In this document: positions 28,400 through 37,460 of the stretch, piece by piece
How positions within the stretch are numbered: the stretch's first letter is position 1
Layout: each line of letters begins with the position of its first letter
Origin: Agrococcus lahaulensis DSM 17612
Lineage (GTDB): Bacteria; Actinomycetota; Actinomycetes; Actinomycetales; Microbacteriaceae
NCBI RefSeq assembly: GCF_000425105.1
Contig: NZ_AULD01000005.1
Location: forward strand, 682,001-746,000
Direction: 5' to 3'
DNA length: 64,000 nt
Made by a program: the position numbers and the translations under genes
The notes under the pieces: generated by a model
The model's database searches: none
The model's input: the letters and a program-made list of their open reading frames with translations, nothing else
Told to the model about the DNA's origin: nothing

Positions 28400-29914
28400 T
28401 CAGTTCTCGGGGAAGCCGAGGTTGAGGCCGCCGTGGCTCGGGTCGAGCCAGCGCTGCGTGATCGCCTTCTCGCGGGTGAAGAAGTCGAAGCCTGCGGCGC
28501 CGTAGGCCTTCGAGGAGCCGAAGAGCGACTGCTTCCAGCCGCCGAACGAGTGGTAGGCGACGGGCACGGGGATCGGCACGTTGATGCCGACCATGCCGAC
28601 CTGGATCTCGTTCTGGAACTTGCGGGCGGCGCCGCCGTCGTTCGTGAAGATCGCGGTGCCGTTGCCGAAGACGCCCGTGTTGATGAGCTCGACGCCCTCC
28701 TCGAACGACTGGATGCGCACGACCGAGAGCACCGGTCCGAAGATCTCCTCCTGGTAGGCCTTCGACGAGGTCGGCACGTTGTCGAGCAGCGTCGGGCCGA
28801 GCCAGAAGCCGTCGGCGTCGCCGTCGACCTCGATGCCGCGGCCGTCGATGACGACCTTCGCGCCGTCGGCCTCGGCGATGTCGATGTAGCCGGCGACCTT
28901 GTCGCGGTGCTGGCCGGTGATGAGCGGGCCCATGTCGGTGCCGCGGCGGCCGTCGCCGATGCGCAGCGTCGCGACGCGCTCCTGCACCTTCTCGATGAGC
29001 GCGTCGGCGACCGAGTCGATCGCGAGCACGACCGAGACGGCCATGCAGCGCTCGCCCGCCGAGCCGAAGCCGGCGTTGACGGCCGCGTCGGCGACGAGGT
29101 CGAGGTCGGCGTCGGGGAGCACGAGCATGTGGTTCTTCGCGCCGCCGAGCGCCTGCACGCGCTTGCCGTGCTTCGCCGCGGTCTCGTAGATGTACTGCGC
29201 GATCGGCGTCGAGCCGACGAACGAGAGCGCCTGCACCTCGGGCGCGGTCAGCAGCCCGTCGACGGCGACCTTGTCGCCGTGCAGCACGTTGAAGACGCCG
29301 TCGGGGAGGCCCGCCTCCTGCAGCAGCTCCGCCATCCACATCGCGGCCGACGGGTCCTTCTCCGAGGGCTTCAACACGACGGTGTTGCCCGCCGCGATCG
29401 CGACCGGGAAGAACCACAGCGGCACCATCGCGGGGAAGTTGAACGGGCTGATGATGCCCACGACGCCGAGCGGCTGCTTGACCGAGAAGACGTCGACGCC
29501 GGTCGAGACGTTCTCCGAGAACGCGCCCTTCAGCAGGTTCGGGAACGCGGTCGCGAGCTCGACGACCTCGAGCCCGCGCGCGATCTCGCCGCCCGCATCC
29601 GAGAGCACCTTGCCGTGCTCGCTCGTGATGATCTCGGCGAGCTCGTCGCGGCGCTCGTTGAGCAGCTCGCGGAAGCGGAACATGATCGCCTGCTTGCGGG
29701 CGATCGACAGGTCGCGCCAGGCCGGGAAGGCGGCCTGGGCGGCGTCGATCGCGGCGCGCACGTCGGCGTCGTCGGCGAGCGCGACGTGCTTCGTCACGAC
29801 ACCGCGTGCCGGGTCGTAGACGGGCGCGGTGCGGCCGCTGCCCGACTCGTGGGCGGCGCCGGCGATCCAGTGGTGGATGACGGCGGTCTCGGTGGACTGC
29901 TCGGTGATGGTCAT
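28400..29914 (-). CDS. mmsA: CoA-acylating methylmalonate-semialdehyde dehydrogenase
   Basis: A 504-residue aldehyde dehydrogenase. NAD-binding and catalytic motifs are FNFPAMVPLWFFPVAIA, SFVGSTPIAQY, LGGAKNHMLVLPDA and the catalytic cysteine in GSAGERCMAVSVV. The GGAKNH and ERCMA segments match the MmsA/IolA type, which uses CoA to release CO2 and acyl-CoA from (methyl)malonate semialdehyde. ATG 29914 has AGGAG upstream. It sits between the iron alcohol dehydrogenase and SDR genes, consistent with a pathway through a hydroxy acid or diol to the semialdehyde. Confidence 0.9.
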   Translation of the reverse strand: MTITEQSTETAVIHHWIAGAAHESGSGRTAPVYDPARGVVTKHVALADDADVRAAIDAAQAAFPAWRDLSIARKQAIMFRFRELLNERRDELAEIITSEHGKVLSDAGGEIARGLEVVELATAFPNLLKGAFSENVSTGVDVFSVKQPLGVVGIISPFNFPAMVPLWFFPVAIAAGNTVVLKPSEKDPSAAMWMAELLQEAGLPDGVFNVLHGDKVAVDGLLTAPEVQALSFVGSTPIAQYIYETAAKHGKRVQALGGAKNHMLVLPDADLDLVADAAVNAGFGSAGERCMAVSVVLAIDSVADALIEKVQERVATLRIGDGRRGTDMGPLITGQHRDKVAGYIDIAEADGAKVVIDGRGIEVDGDADGFWLGPTLLDNVPTSSKAYQEEIFGPVLSVVRIQSFEEGVELINTGVFGNGTAIFTNDGGAARKFQNEIQVGMVGINVPIPVPVAYHSFGGWKQSLFGSSKAYGAAGFDFFTREKAITQRWLDPSHGGLNLGFPEN

Positions 29915-29950
29915 GGATGCTCCTGGTTGCGGTTGGTCTGTGGGGTGGGG

Positions 29951-29999
29951 CTTCGACACGGTCTGCGCGCTTCGCGCGCGGACCGGCTCAGCCAGCGGT
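29951..29999. repeat. Palindromic repeat, class B, between mmsA and the iron alcohol dehydrogenase
   Basis: CTTCGACACG, then a strong hairpin GTCTGCGCGC TTC GCGCGCGGAC, then CGGCTCAGCCAGCGG. The outer ends resemble class A (TCGATACG ... CTCGACCAGCGG), so it looks like a related family with different ends. It occupies most of the gap between two genes of one operon and may shape the mRNA ends there. A fragment of similar sequence is at about 52387-52425. Confidence 0.55.
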
Positions 30000-30004
30000 T
30001 GTGA

Positions 30005-31165
30005 TCACTCGTAGATCGCGGCGTACAGCTGCTCGATCTCCTCGGCCGTCGGCACGCGCGGGTTGTTGTTCGGCGAGCCGGAGGCGAGCGCCTGCTGCGC
30101 CATGACGGGCACACGCTCGTCCCACTCGGCGCGGTCGATGCCGCGCGTCGCGGGCGTCGGCACCTCGACCTCGCGGGCGAGGGTGCGCAGCTCCTGCACG
30201 AGCGCGTCGGCCGCGTCGGCGTCGGAGTCGGTCTCGGAGGCGACCCCGAGCGTGCGCGCGCACGTCGCGTAGCGCTCGACCGCGTGCTCGACCGAGAAGG
30301 CGGTGATCTCGGCGAAGAGCATCGCGTTGGCCATGCCGTGCGCGATGTGGAAGTGCGCGCCGAGCGGCCGGCTCATGCCGTGCACGAGCGCGACGGACGC
30401 GTTTGAGAAGGCCATGCCGGCGAGCGTCGCCGCGGTCATCATCTCCTCGCGCGCCTCGCGGTCGCCGCCGTCGCGGTAGGCGCGGCGCAGGTAGCGGCCG
30501 ATGCGCGAGATCGCGGCGAGCGCGTAGGTGTCGGAGATCGGGTTGGCCTTGCGGCTCACGTATGCCTCGATCGCGTGCGTGAGCGCGTCGATGCCGGTGT
30601 CGGCGGTGAGGCGCGGTGGCATCGAGACGGTGAGCTCGAAGTCGACGACCGCGGCCTTCGGCAGGTAGCCGGGCCCCGCGCACAGCATCTTCTCGTTCGT
30701 CTCGCTGTCGGTGATGATCGTGAACTGCGTCACCTCCGAGCCCGTGCCGGCCGTCGTGGGCACCGCGATGACCGGCAGCGCCGGGCCGACGAACTGGAAC
30801 GGAGCCTTGAGCTCGCGCATGTGGCAGCCCCGCACCGCGAGCACCGAGAGCGCCTTCGCGGTGTCGATCGGGCTGCCGCCGCCGAGCGCGACGATGCTGT
30901 CGGCCTCGTGCGCGCGGATCGCCTCCAGCCCGTTCTCGAGCGAGTCGGTCGTCGGGTCGGGGATCGTGCCGTCGTAGACCGACGCCTGCAGGCCCGCCGC
31001 CGTGAGCGCATCCGACACCCTCGCTGCCACGCCCGTCGAGACGAGGAAGCCGTCGGTCACGACGATCGGCCGCTCCGCCCCGAGGGTCTTGAGCAGCTCG
31101 CCGATGCTGTCGACGCTGCCCGCGCCGAATCGGAGGATGGGAGGGGTGTTGATGTCGATGCTCAC
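30005..31165 (-). CDS. Iron-containing alcohol dehydrogenase
   Basis: A 386-residue group III alcohol dehydrogenase: GGGSPIDTAKAL near residue 95, TTAGTGSEVTQF at ~135, and the metal-binding segments DALTHAIEAYVS (~195) and HGMSRPLGAHFHIAHGMANA. These bind Fe2+ or Zn2+ and oxidise primary alcohols or diols with NAD. GTG 31165 gives the normal N-terminus (SIDINTPPILRFGAGS). First gene of a three-gene minus-strand operon with mmsA and an SDR, divergent from a LysR regulator. Together they may convert an alcohol or hydroxy acid through a semialdehyde to acyl-CoA; the actual substrate is not visible. Confidence 0.9.
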   Translation of the reverse strand: MSIDINTPPILRFGAGSVDSIGELLKTLGAERPIVVTDGFLVSTGVAARVSDALTAAGLQASVYDGTIPDPTTDSLENGLEAIRAHEADSIVALGGGSPIDTAKALSVLAVRGCHMRELKAPFQFVGPALPVIAVPTTAGTGSEVTQFTIITDSETNEKMLCAGPGYLPKAAVVDFELTVSMPPRLTADTGIDALTHAIEAYVSRKANPISDTYALAAISRIGRYLRRAYRDGGDREAREEMMTAATLAGMAFSNASVALVHGMSRPLGAHFHIAHGMANAMLFAEITAFSVEHAVERYATCARTLGVASETDSDADAADALVQELRTLAREVEVPTPATRGIDRAEWDERVPVMAQQALASGSPNNNPRVPTAEEIEQLYAAIYE

Positions 31166-31266
31166 CGGTTTGCACGCCTTCGTGGTCGAACCCGTCAGAG
31201 GGTGTGGATGGGTCCAGCATCGCCTGGCACGGATGCAGGCGTCAACGACCAAGGGCGCAGGCGCGA

Positions 31267-31280
31267 CTGCAGAAGTGCAG
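31267..31280. promoter_or_regulatory. Possible LysR operator
   Basis: The inverted repeat CTGCA-GAAG-TGCAG lies in the 136-base region between the divergent iron alcohol dehydrogenase (31165) and LysR (31302) genes. LysR regulators usually bind a dyad there and control both genes. Placement fits; the T-N11-A form is not exact, so this is tentative. Confidence 0.35.
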
Positions 31281-31301
31281 GGCGGCGGGCACAATGGATG
31301 C

Positions 31302-32198
31302 GTGGATGCCGAGAACCTGAGATTCCTGCTCGAGGTCGCACGGACCGGGCGCCTGCGAGACGCCGCGGCGCGCCTGGAGGTCGACGAGACGACGGTGTCG
31401 CGCCGCATCAGCCGGCTCGAGCAGGAGCTCGGCGTGCGCATGTTCGACCGCACGCCACAGGGCTGGCGCGTCACAGACCCGGCGAGGCTGATCCTGCCGC
31501 ACGCGGAGGCGGTCGAGTCGAGCGTCGCGCGTGCGCTCGAGGCGGTCGTCTCGCGCCCGGGGGAGCTGAGCGGCACGGCACGACTGCTCGCGCCCGACGG
31601 CTTCGGCGCCAACGTGCTCGTGCCGGGACTGCGGCCGCTGCTCGACGCGCACCCCGGCCTGTCGCTCGAGGTCATCACCGCGACGAGCCACGACCTCATC
31701 ACGGCGCGAGACTTCGACGTCGCGGTGACGCTCGAGAAGCCCTCGCCGCGCGCGGCGGCGGTGCGGCACCTCGCCGACTACGAGCTGCGCGCCTATGCCT
31801 CGCGCGACTACCTCGAGCGGCACGGCACCCCGCGCTCGGTCGACGAGCTGCGACGCGACCACGGCCTCATCTGGTACGTCGAGGCGCTGCTCGACGTGGC
31901 GCCGCTGCGGATCCTCGACGAGCTGCTGCCGCGCGGCCACGCCCGCCTGCAGACGAACAACATCACCGGCCAGCACAGCGCCGCTCGCGCGGGCCTCGGT
32001 GTCGCGATCCTGCCGACCTACATCGGCGGCGCCGACCCGGAGCTCGTCGGCGTGCTGCCCGAGGCGCTCAGCATCAGCCGCACGTACTGGCTCGTCGTGC
32101 CGCGCGACCTGACCGAGCTGCTGCGCGTGCGCGTGATCACGGATGCGATCCGGGCGCTCGTCGCGGAGCACCCGCACCTGAGAGCCGCAGCCGAGTGA
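31302..32198 (+). CDS. LysR-family transcriptional regulator
   Basis: A 298-residue LysR protein: helix-turn-helix in residues ~1-60 (LRFLLEVARTGRLRDAAARL, TTVSRRISRLEQELG) and a C-terminal effector domain (SLEVITATSHDLITARDFDV, ARAGLGVAILPTYIGG). GTG 31302 starts exactly at the family's usual N-terminus; the two ATGs just upstream are out of frame. It is divergent from the Fe-ADH/mmsA/SDR operon and is the likely inducer-responsive regulator of it. Confidence 0.9.
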   Translation: MDAENLRFLLEVARTGRLRDAAARLEVDETTVSRRISRLEQELGVRMFDRTPQGWRVTDPARLILPHAEAVESSVARALEAVVSRPGELSGTARLLAPDGFGANVLVPGLRPLLDAHPGLSLEVITATSHDLITARDFDVAVTLEKPSPRAAAVRHLADYELRAYASRDYLERHGTPRSVDELRRDHGLIWYVEALLDVAPLRILDELLPRGHARLQTNNITGQHSAARAGLGVAILPTYIGGADPELVGVLPEALSISRTYWLVVPRDLTELLRVRVITDAIRALVAEHPHLRAAAE

Positions 32199-32222
32199 TC
32201 GCGTGCTTGCCTCCAGCGGTGT

Positions 32223-33287
32223 TCAGTCCTGGGTGAGCGCGGCCAAGAACGGTCGATTGAGGAAGGCCTTCGTGCGACCTGACGGAATCTCGGTCAGCAG
32301 GCCGCTATCGCTGAGGCGGCGGAGCCAGTTCGAAGCCGTCTGTCGTGAGACGCCGCACGCCGCCACCACATCGCGGATGGTGACGTACGCATTGCGGAAG
32401 AGCGCGTCCACGAACTTCGTGCTGACGCCGCTCGGCAGGATCCGATCCACCTCTTCCGCGACCCTCGTGAACGCTTCACGGACTCGGGCAGCTCTGTCGA
32501 GCGACCAGCGCGCGCCGTCGCGCACTGCGAGCAGCATGAACTCGAGCCACGGCTCCCAAGCGTCCTCCGCCGTGACCGCGAGCAGCCGTTCGTAGTACTC
32601 GCTGCGACGGGTGTTGATGATGCCGGAGAGATAGACGACGGGCTGCTCGATCAGGCCGTTCTCGATGAGCAGCAACTGGTTCAGGATGCGGCCGGTGCGA
32701 CCGTTGCCGTCGTGGAAGGGGTGGATCGCTTCGAACTGGTAGTGCCCGAGTGCCATCCGGGTCAGCGGGTCGACCGCTGGGTCGTGCACGTATGCAGCCC
32801 ATTCGTCGAGCAGCGACGCGATCCGCTCGTGCCCCTCCGGGGGCGTGTACACGCGTGTGCCGTCCGGGCGCCCGATGTAGACCCCGCCTCCTCGCCGGAG
32901 CTGCACCGAGTGCCCCATGAGCTCGTCGGCGACCAGGACCGCAAGAGCGGGTGACACCGGGCGCGAACGCAGGGCGTCTGTACCAGCGATCAGAGCGCTC
33001 CGGGCTCGCATCGCCTCCGTCGTCGCCGGGGTCGGCGTCCCGACACCAGCGGCTTCTCGCAGCAGCTCGTCGCTGGTCGTGACGATGTTCTCGATGGCTG
33101 ACGACGCCTGGGCTTCGAGGATCGGTACGACCGCCGCGAGCACGCCGGGATCCGGCATCGAGCGGGCCGCCTCGTCGGCGCGACCCAGGGCGCTGGCGGC
33201 CTCGAGCAAGAGCGTGCCGGGTGGCTGCAGCCGTCGGGGCCGTAGGGGCAAGCTGTTGTAGGCCTCGCGGGGATCCCACGGTGACAT
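32223..33287 (-). CDS. Fic-domain protein with C-terminal winged helix
   Basis: A 354-residue Fic protein. The catalytic loop HPFHDGNGRTGR (~189-200) is complete, so it should transfer AMP or a related group to a protein hydroxyl. The inhibitory helix motif SSAIEN lies at ~62-67, N-terminal to the Fic core, as in class II Fic proteins; its glutamate should hold the enzyme inactive. The C-terminal ~80 residues form a helix-turn-helix (VTIRDVVAACGVSRQTASNW), so it may also bind DNA. ATG 33287 has GAAGGA upstream. Two palindromic sites lie just upstream. Confidence 0.9.
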   Translation of the reverse strand: MSPWDPREAYNSLPLRPRRLQPPGTLLLEAASALGRADEAARSMPDPGVLAAVVPILEAQASSAIENIVTTSDELLREAAGVGTPTPATTEAMRARSALIAGTDALRSRPVSPALAVLVADELMGHSVQLRRGGGVYIGRPDGTRVYTPPEGHERIASLLDEWAAYVHDPAVDPLTRMALGHYQFEAIHPFHDGNGRTGRILNQLLLIENGLIEQPVVYLSGIINTRRSEYYERLLAVTAEDAWEPWLEFMLLAVRDGARWSLDRAARVREAFTRVAEEVDRILPSGVSTKFVDALFRNAYVTIRDVVAACGVSRQTASNWLRRLSDSGLLTEIPSGRTKAFLNRPFLAALTQD

Positions 33288-33305
33288 GGTTGCTTCCTTC
33301 ACACG

Positions 33306-33347
33306 ACACGTCGACGTGTTAACCGAACGCGGGATAACTTAACACGT
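33306..33347. promoter_or_regulatory. Palindromic sites upstream of the Fic gene
   Basis: A perfect 14-base palindrome, ACACGTCGACGTGT (33306-33319), overlaps a wider inverted repeat ACGTGTTAA (33314-33322) / TTAACACGT (33339-33347). They begin 19 bases upstream of the Fic start. The winged-helix domain of the Fic protein itself is a natural candidate to bind here and control its own gene. Confidence 0.5.
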
Positions 33348-33397
33348 TTGCGGGAGGGTCGCGGTGCGTAAGGGATCGGGACGCGCCCGCGCTCTCC

Positions 33398-33673
33398 TCA
33401 GCGGATGCGGTTGCGCAGCGTCTCGACGCCTCCGAGCTCCGTCTCGAGCAGCTGGTCAGGCTGCAGGTGCCGCGGCGGATGCATGCCATGGCCGACGCCG
33501 CCGGGCGGGCCGGTCGCGATGGCCTGGCGGGGGCGCAGCCGCACGATGCTCGAGCAGAATGCGATGAGGTCGGCGACGCTGAAGACGTCGTCTGGTGACG
33601 TGCGCGATGCCGCTCCGGCGAGCGGCGCCGCGGCAGACGCAGAAGGGCCGCCCGGCGAACCGGGCGGCCCCAC
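33398..33673 (-). CDS. Doubtful small ORF or gene remnant
   Basis: A 91-codon frame whose second half looks protein-like (VADLIAFCSSIVRLRPRQAI, then HLQPDQLLETELGGVETLRN). The only ATG lies inside the terminator hairpin of the upstream gene and there is no ribosome site, so it is more likely the 3' remnant of a lost gene than an intact one. Function unknown. Between the Fic start (33287) and the oxidase stop (33689), apart from this ORF, I see only the palindromes and the terminator. Confidence 0.25.
   Translation of the reverse strand: MGPPGSPGGPSASAAAPLAGAASRTSPDDVFSVADLIAFCSSIVRLRPRQAIATGPPGGVGHGMHPPRHLQPDQLLETELGGVETLRNRIR
33645..33670 (-). terminator. Hairpin terminator after the alpha-hydroxyacid oxidase gene
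   Basis: A perfect 11-base stem, GGGCCGCCCGG (33645-33655) and CCGGGCGGCCC (33660-33670), closed by a CGAA tetraloop. It lies 19 bases beyond the oxidase stop and is followed on the minus strand by TTCTGCGTCTG, a weak T-run. It probably ends the lactate-type operon. Confidence 0.7.
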
Positions 33674-33688
33674 TGTTGTGATGGTGAC

Positions 33689-34948
33689 TCAGCGCACCGA
33701 CGGCACCGACGCATCCGCCTGCACCGGCATCAGCCGGCGCAGCTGCGTGACGTGACGGGGCTCGAGCTCCTCGAGCGACGAGACGCCGAGCAGCGCCATG
33801 GTGCGCGCGATCTCCGAGCGGAGGATCGCGATCGTGCGGTCGACGCCCTGGCGGCCGCCGGCCATGAGGCCGTAGAGGTAGGCGCGGCCGATGAGCGTGA
33901 ACTTCGCGCCGAGCGCGACGGACGCGACGATGTCGGCGCCGTTCATGATGCCCGTGTCGATCATGACCGTCGCGTCCTTGCCGACCTCGCGCACGACCTG
34001 CGGCAGCAGGTGGAACGGCACGGGGGCGCGGTCGAGCTGGCGGCCGCCGTGGTTCGACAGGATGATGCCGTCGACGCCGAGGTCGATGAGCTTCACCGCG
34101 TCAGGCACGTTCTGCACGCCCTTCACGACGAGCTTGCCGGGCCACATGCTGCGGATGACGTCCAGATCCTCGTACGAGATGGTCGGGTCCATCGCCGAGT
34201 TCAGCAGCTCGCCGACCGTGCCGCCCGTCGTCGAGAGCGACGCGAACTCGAGCTTCGGCGTCGTGAGGAAGTCGAACCACCACCACGGGCGCGGGATCGC
34301 GTTCGCGATCGTCTTGATCGACAGCTGCGGCGGGATCGAGAAGCCGTTGCGGGTGTCGCGCAGCCGCGCGCCGGCGATCGGGGTGTCGACCGTGAACATG
34401 AGGGTGTCGAAGCCCGCCGCGGCCGCGCGCTCGACGAGGCCGTAGGAGATCTCGCGCTGGCGCATGACGTAGAGCTGGAACCAGTTGCGACCGTGCGGGT
34501 TCGTCGCCTTGACGTCCTCGATCGTCGTCGTGCCGAGCGTCGAGAGCGTGAAGGGGATGCCCGCGGCAGCCGCGGCGCCGGCGCCCGCCGTCTCGCCCTC
34601 GGTCTGCATGAGGCGCGTGAAGCCCGTCGGGGCGATGCCGAACGGCATCGCGCTCGGGCCGCCGAGCACCTCGGTCGACATGTCGACCCGCTCTGCCGGT
34701 CGCAGGATGTCGGGGTGGAACTCGACGTCCTCGAACGCCTGCCGCGCGCGGGCGAGCGAGACCTCGCCGTCGGCTGCGCCGTCGGTGTAGTCGAACGCGG
34801 CCGCGGGCGTGCGGCGCTTCGCGATCGAGCGCAGGTCGTCGATCGTGAGCGCGGCGTTGAGGCGCCGGCGGCGCGCGTCGAAGTCGGGCTTCTTGAACTG
34901 CATGAGCTCCATGAGCTCGAGCGGCTTGGGCAGTTGGCGCTTCACCAT
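33689..34948 (-). CDS. FMN-dependent alpha-hydroxyacid oxidase/dehydrogenase (lactate-type)
   Basis: A 419-residue member of the LldD/glycolate oxidase family. FMN- and substrate-binding motifs are [14 protein letters not shown] near residue 110, [10 protein letters not shown] at ~155, and the active-site SNHGGRQLD with the catalytic histidine near 290, then [18 protein letters not shown]. It oxidises L-lactate or a related hydroxy acid to the keto acid. AGGAGG precedes ATG 34948. It is downstream of an MHS-type symporter and an FCD-type GntR regulator, a typical lactate-use cluster. A 992-codon frame in the same reading frame upstream is a shadow of the transporter gene. Confidence 0.9.
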   Translation of the reverse strand: MVKRQLPKPLELMELMQFKKPDFDARRRRLNAALTIDDLRSIAKRRTPAAAFDYTDGAADGEVSLARARQAFEDVEFHPDILRPAERVDMSTEVLGGPSAMPFGIAPTGFTRLMQTEGETAGAGAAAAAGIPFTLSTLGTTTIEDVKATNPHGRNWFQLYVMRQREISYGLVERAAAAGFDTLMFTVDTPIAGARLRDTRNGFSIPPQLSIKTIANAIPRPWWWFDFLTTPKLEFASLSTTGGTVGELLNSAMDPTISYEDLDVIRSMWPGKLVVKGVQNVPDAVKLIDLGVDGIILSNHGGRQLDRAPVPFHLLPQVVREVGKDATVMIDTGIMNGADIVASVALGAKFTLIGRAYLYGLMAGGRQGVDRTIAILRSEIARTMALLGVSSLEELEPRHVTQLRRLMPVQADASVPSVR

Positions 34949-34995
34949 GGTGTGCCTCCTGGTTCCTTCTGGGATGAGTGGATGCGTCGGGTCGC

Positions 34996-36327
34996 TCAGC
35001 GAGCGACGGTCTCGGCGGCGACGTCGAAGTCGGTCGGCTCGCGGTGCGCGACGTGCTTGATGAAGAACGAGGCGATCACCGAGAGACCGGCGCACACGGC
35101 GACGTAGGCCGCGATCGGCCACCACTGGCCGCCGCTCGCCTCGAGCAGCCACGCGGCGATGAGCGGCGCGGTGCCGCCGAAGATCGCGGCGCCCACCTGG
35201 TAGCCGAGCGTCGCGCCGGTGTAGCGCACCTCCGGGCTGAAGCTCTCGGCGATGAGCGTGCCGAGGATCGCGTTGACGCTGCCCCACAGGATGCCGAACG
35301 CGACGATCGTCGCGGCGAAGACCGCCCACGTCTCGCCGATGTTGAGCACCCAGTAGTAGGGCACGACGAGCACGATCGTGGTGATCGCCGAGAAGCGGTA
35401 GAGCACCGGTCGGCCGACCTTGTCGGAGAGGTGGCCGAAGAACGGCATCCAGATCGTCGCGACGAGCGCGGCCGCGGCGACCGCGAGCAGCACGGTGTTC
35501 TGCCGCACGTCGAGGATGTTCGTCGCGTAGGCGATCACGTAGGTGCCGAAGATGTAGAACGGGCCGGTCTCGGCGGCCTTCGCGCCGATCGAGACGAGCA
35601 CGGCGCGCCAGTGCTTCGTCAGCACCTCCTTGATCGGCAGGCGCAGTCGGGCGCCGGTCTCGCGGATGCGCTTGAACTCGGGCGTCTCGTCGAGGCCGTT
35701 GCGGATCCACAGGCCGATGAAGACGAGCACGATCGAGCCGACGAACGGCACGCGCCAGCCCCACGAGAGGAACTGGTCCTCGGGCAGGAGCGTCAGGAGC
35801 GCGACGACGGCCGAGGCGAGCAGCAGGCCGAGCGAGATGCCCATCTGCGGCACCGCGCCGTAGAGGCCGCGCCGGTGCTTCGGCGCGTACTCGTAGGCGA
35901 GCAGCAGCGCGCCGCCCCACTCGCCGCCGATGCCGATGCCCTGCAGGATGCGGAACAGCAGCAGCAGGATTGGCGCCGCGATGCCGATCGCGGCGTAGTC
36001 GGGCAGCAGGCCGATCGCGACCGTGCCGCCGCCCATGAGCATGAGCGTCAGGAAGAGCGTCTTCTTGCGGCCGATGCGGTCGCCGATGTGGGCGAAGACG
36101 ATGCCGCCGACGGGGCGGAAGAAGAAGGTGAGCGAGAACGACGCGTAGGCGAGCATCGTCGACAGGAACGGGTCGTCGGTCGGGAAGAACGTCTTGTTGA
36201 AGACGAGCGCCGCGACGGTGCCGTAGACGAGGAAGTCGAACCACTCGATGACGGAGCCCGAGAGGCTGCCGATGAGGACGCGGTAGTTGAGGCGCTCCTG
36301 GGGAGCTGCCGTGGTCGTGCTGGACAA
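34996..36327 (-). CDS. MHS-family MFS transporter (metabolite:H+ symporter)
   Basis: A 443-residue transporter with about twelve membrane segments. It shows the metabolite:H+ symporter pattern: [19 protein letters not shown] in the first segment, [19 protein letters not shown] as the MFS loop 2-3 signature, and [20 protein letters not shown]. It probably imports lactate or another carboxylate used by the next gene. TTG 36327 is the best start because GGGAGAG lies upstream; ATG 36384 would put the operators inside the coding sequence. Confidence 0.85.
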   Translation of the reverse strand: MSSTTTAAPQERLNYRVLIGSLSGSVIEWFDFLVYGTVAALVFNKTFFPTDDPFLSTMLAYASFSLTFFFRPVGGIVFAHIGDRIGRKKTLFLTLMLMGGGTVAIGLLPDYAAIGIAAPILLLLFRILQGIGIGGEWGGALLLAYEYAPKHRRGLYGAVPQMGISLGLLLASAVVALLTLLPEDQFLSWGWRVPFVGSIVLVFIGLWIRNGLDETPEFKRIRETGARLRLPIKEVLTKHWRAVLVSIGAKAAETGPFYIFGTYVIAYATNILDVRQNTVLLAVAAAALVATIWMPFFGHLSDKVGRPVLYRFSAITTIVLVVPYYWVLNIGETWAVFAATIVAFGILWGSVNAILGTLIAESFSPEVRYTGATLGYQVGAAIFGGTAPLIAAWLLEASGGQWWPIAAYVAVCAGLSVIASFFIKHVAHREPTDFDVAAETVAR

Positions 36328-36359
36328 GAGTTCTCTCCCTCGAGAAGGTGCACGGAGTG

Positions 36360-36383
36360 TGGTCGAACCATGTGGTCGAACCA
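36360..36383. promoter_or_regulatory. Two GntR/FCD-type operators upstream of the symporter gene
   Basis: TGGTCGAACCA occurs at 36360-36370 and 36373-36383, thirteen bases apart. TGGTNNNACCA is the usual operator of FadR/LldR-like (FCD) GntR regulators. The adjacent gene encodes such a regulator, so these sites probably control the symporter-oxidase operon. Confidence 0.7.
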
Positions 36384-36452
36384 CAGTGACAGTAGGGGAG
36401 CGGCGTCGCGGCCGTCAAGCGAGCGGATGCGTCGGCACGCGCGCCGCGCGGA

Positions 36453-37154
36453 TCACGCGTCGGGCGTCGGCGCGCTCTGCGAGGTCTCGCGGTAGTAGCC
36501 GCGGATGTGTGCCTGGATGTGCTCGGCGGCGCCGTCGCGATCGTTTGCCCGCAGTCGCTCGAGGATCCCGCGGTGCTCGTTCCGCAGCCGCACGGCGGTC
36601 GCCTCCCAGTCGGGGAGGGCCTCGGCGCGCTCCCGCGTGTGGTCCGCGATCGAGGTGCGGAGCGCATCCATCAGCGTCGACAGCAGCGGGTTGTGCGCGG
36701 CGCGCGCGATCGTGACGTGGAACTCGGCGTCGAGCTCGAGGAAGTCGGGCACCGCGAGCTCGGGATCGTCCATGCCGTCGAGCAGCGCCTCGGCGGCGGC
36801 GAGGTCGCGATCGCCGAGCTCGGCGTGCTCGGCGCTCCACGTCTCGAGCAGCAGCCGCGCCTCGTAGATGTGCCGGTGCTCGACATGCCGGGTCGCGAGC
36901 TGCATGCTGAGCGCGAGCGCGAGCGCCTGCTCGGGCGCGGCGGTGAGGATCGTGCCGGAGCGCGGGCCGGAGCCGGTCGACGTGCGGATGGTGCCGAGCG
37001 CCTCCAGCACGCGCAGCGCCTCGCGCAGCGATCCGCGCGAGATGCCGAGCGCCTCGGCGAGCGCGCGCTCGCCCGGCAGGTGGTCGCCGATCGTGAGTCT
37101 GCCGCTCTGCAGCTCCTCGGTCACCCACGCCATCACGCGCTCGTGCGTCTTCAT
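36453..37154 (-). CDS. FCD-domain GntR-family transcriptional regulator
   Basis: A 233-residue regulator: an N-terminal winged helix ([20 protein letters not shown] and [12 protein letters not shown], ~22-52) and an all-helical FCD ligand domain with metal-binding positions ([42 protein letters not shown]). It probably senses lactate or a related acid and controls the downstream symporter and oxidase genes through the TGGTCGAACCA sites. ATG 37154 gives [11 protein letters not shown], a normal start. It is the first gene of the group on the minus strand. Confidence 0.9.
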   Translation of the reverse strand: MKTHERVMAWVTEELQSGRLTIGDHLPGERALAEALGISRGSLREALRVLEALGTIRTSTGSGPRSGTILTAAPEQALALALSMQLATRHVEHRHIYEARLLLETWSAEHAELGDRDLAAAEALLDGMDDPELAVPDFLELDAEFHVTIARAAHNPLLSTLMDALRTSIADHTRERAEALPDWEATAVRLRNEHRGILERLRANDRDGAAEHIQAHIRGYYRETSQSAPTPDA

Positions 37155-37211
37155 CGCTCCCGAGTATCCCAGCGGCTCGACCGGTCCTGCTGCGCATGCA
37201 CCTGCTACAGT

Positions 37212-37460
37212 ATGCTCATGAAATCGGAGCGGCTGCAGGTGCTGATCGAGACCGAGCAGCGGGTGCGGCTCGAGCAGCGGGCGGCCGACCGCGGCGTCTC
37301 GGTGGCTGCCCTGGTCAGGGACGCGATCGACCTGGTGTACCCGCCGCACGGCGATCGCCGCGCGGCCGCGGCTGCCGACATCCTCGCGGCCGAGCCCATG
37401 GCCGTCGGCGACCCGGCGGCGCTCCGCGCAGAGCTCGACGAGCTGCGGGGCGGCGCGTGA
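37212..37460 (+). CDS. Antitoxin, ribbon-helix-helix type (VapB-like)
   Basis: An 82-residue protein whose first half (RLQVLIETEQRVRLEQRAAD, then VSVAALVRDAID) is a ribbon-helix-helix DNA-binding domain, and whose tail is Ala/Asp-rich as in toxin-binding antitoxins. The PIN toxin gene overlaps its stop by GTGA. There is no Shine-Dalgarno sequence. TACAGT at 37206-37211 looks like a -10 box, so translation may begin leaderless at the second ATG (37218). Confidence 0.75.
   Translation: MLMKSERLQVLIETEQRVRLEQRAADRGVSVAALVRDAIDLVYPPHGDRRAAAAADILAAEPMAVGDPAALRAELDELRGGA

Noticed and set aside
27531-29417. 628-codon frame ending in the SDR
   Set aside because: The upstream part is out-of-frame mmsA sequence; the SDR starts at ATG 28391.
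36373-36384. ATG 36384 as start of the symporter
   Set aside because: It overlaps a GntR-type operator and lacks a ribosome site; TTG 36327 has GGGAGAG upstream and fits the family's N-terminus.
33689-36667. 992-codon frame ending in the alpha-hydroxyacid oxidase
   Set aside because: Only the last 419 codons match the family and have an AGGAGG site; the rest is a shadow of the transporter.
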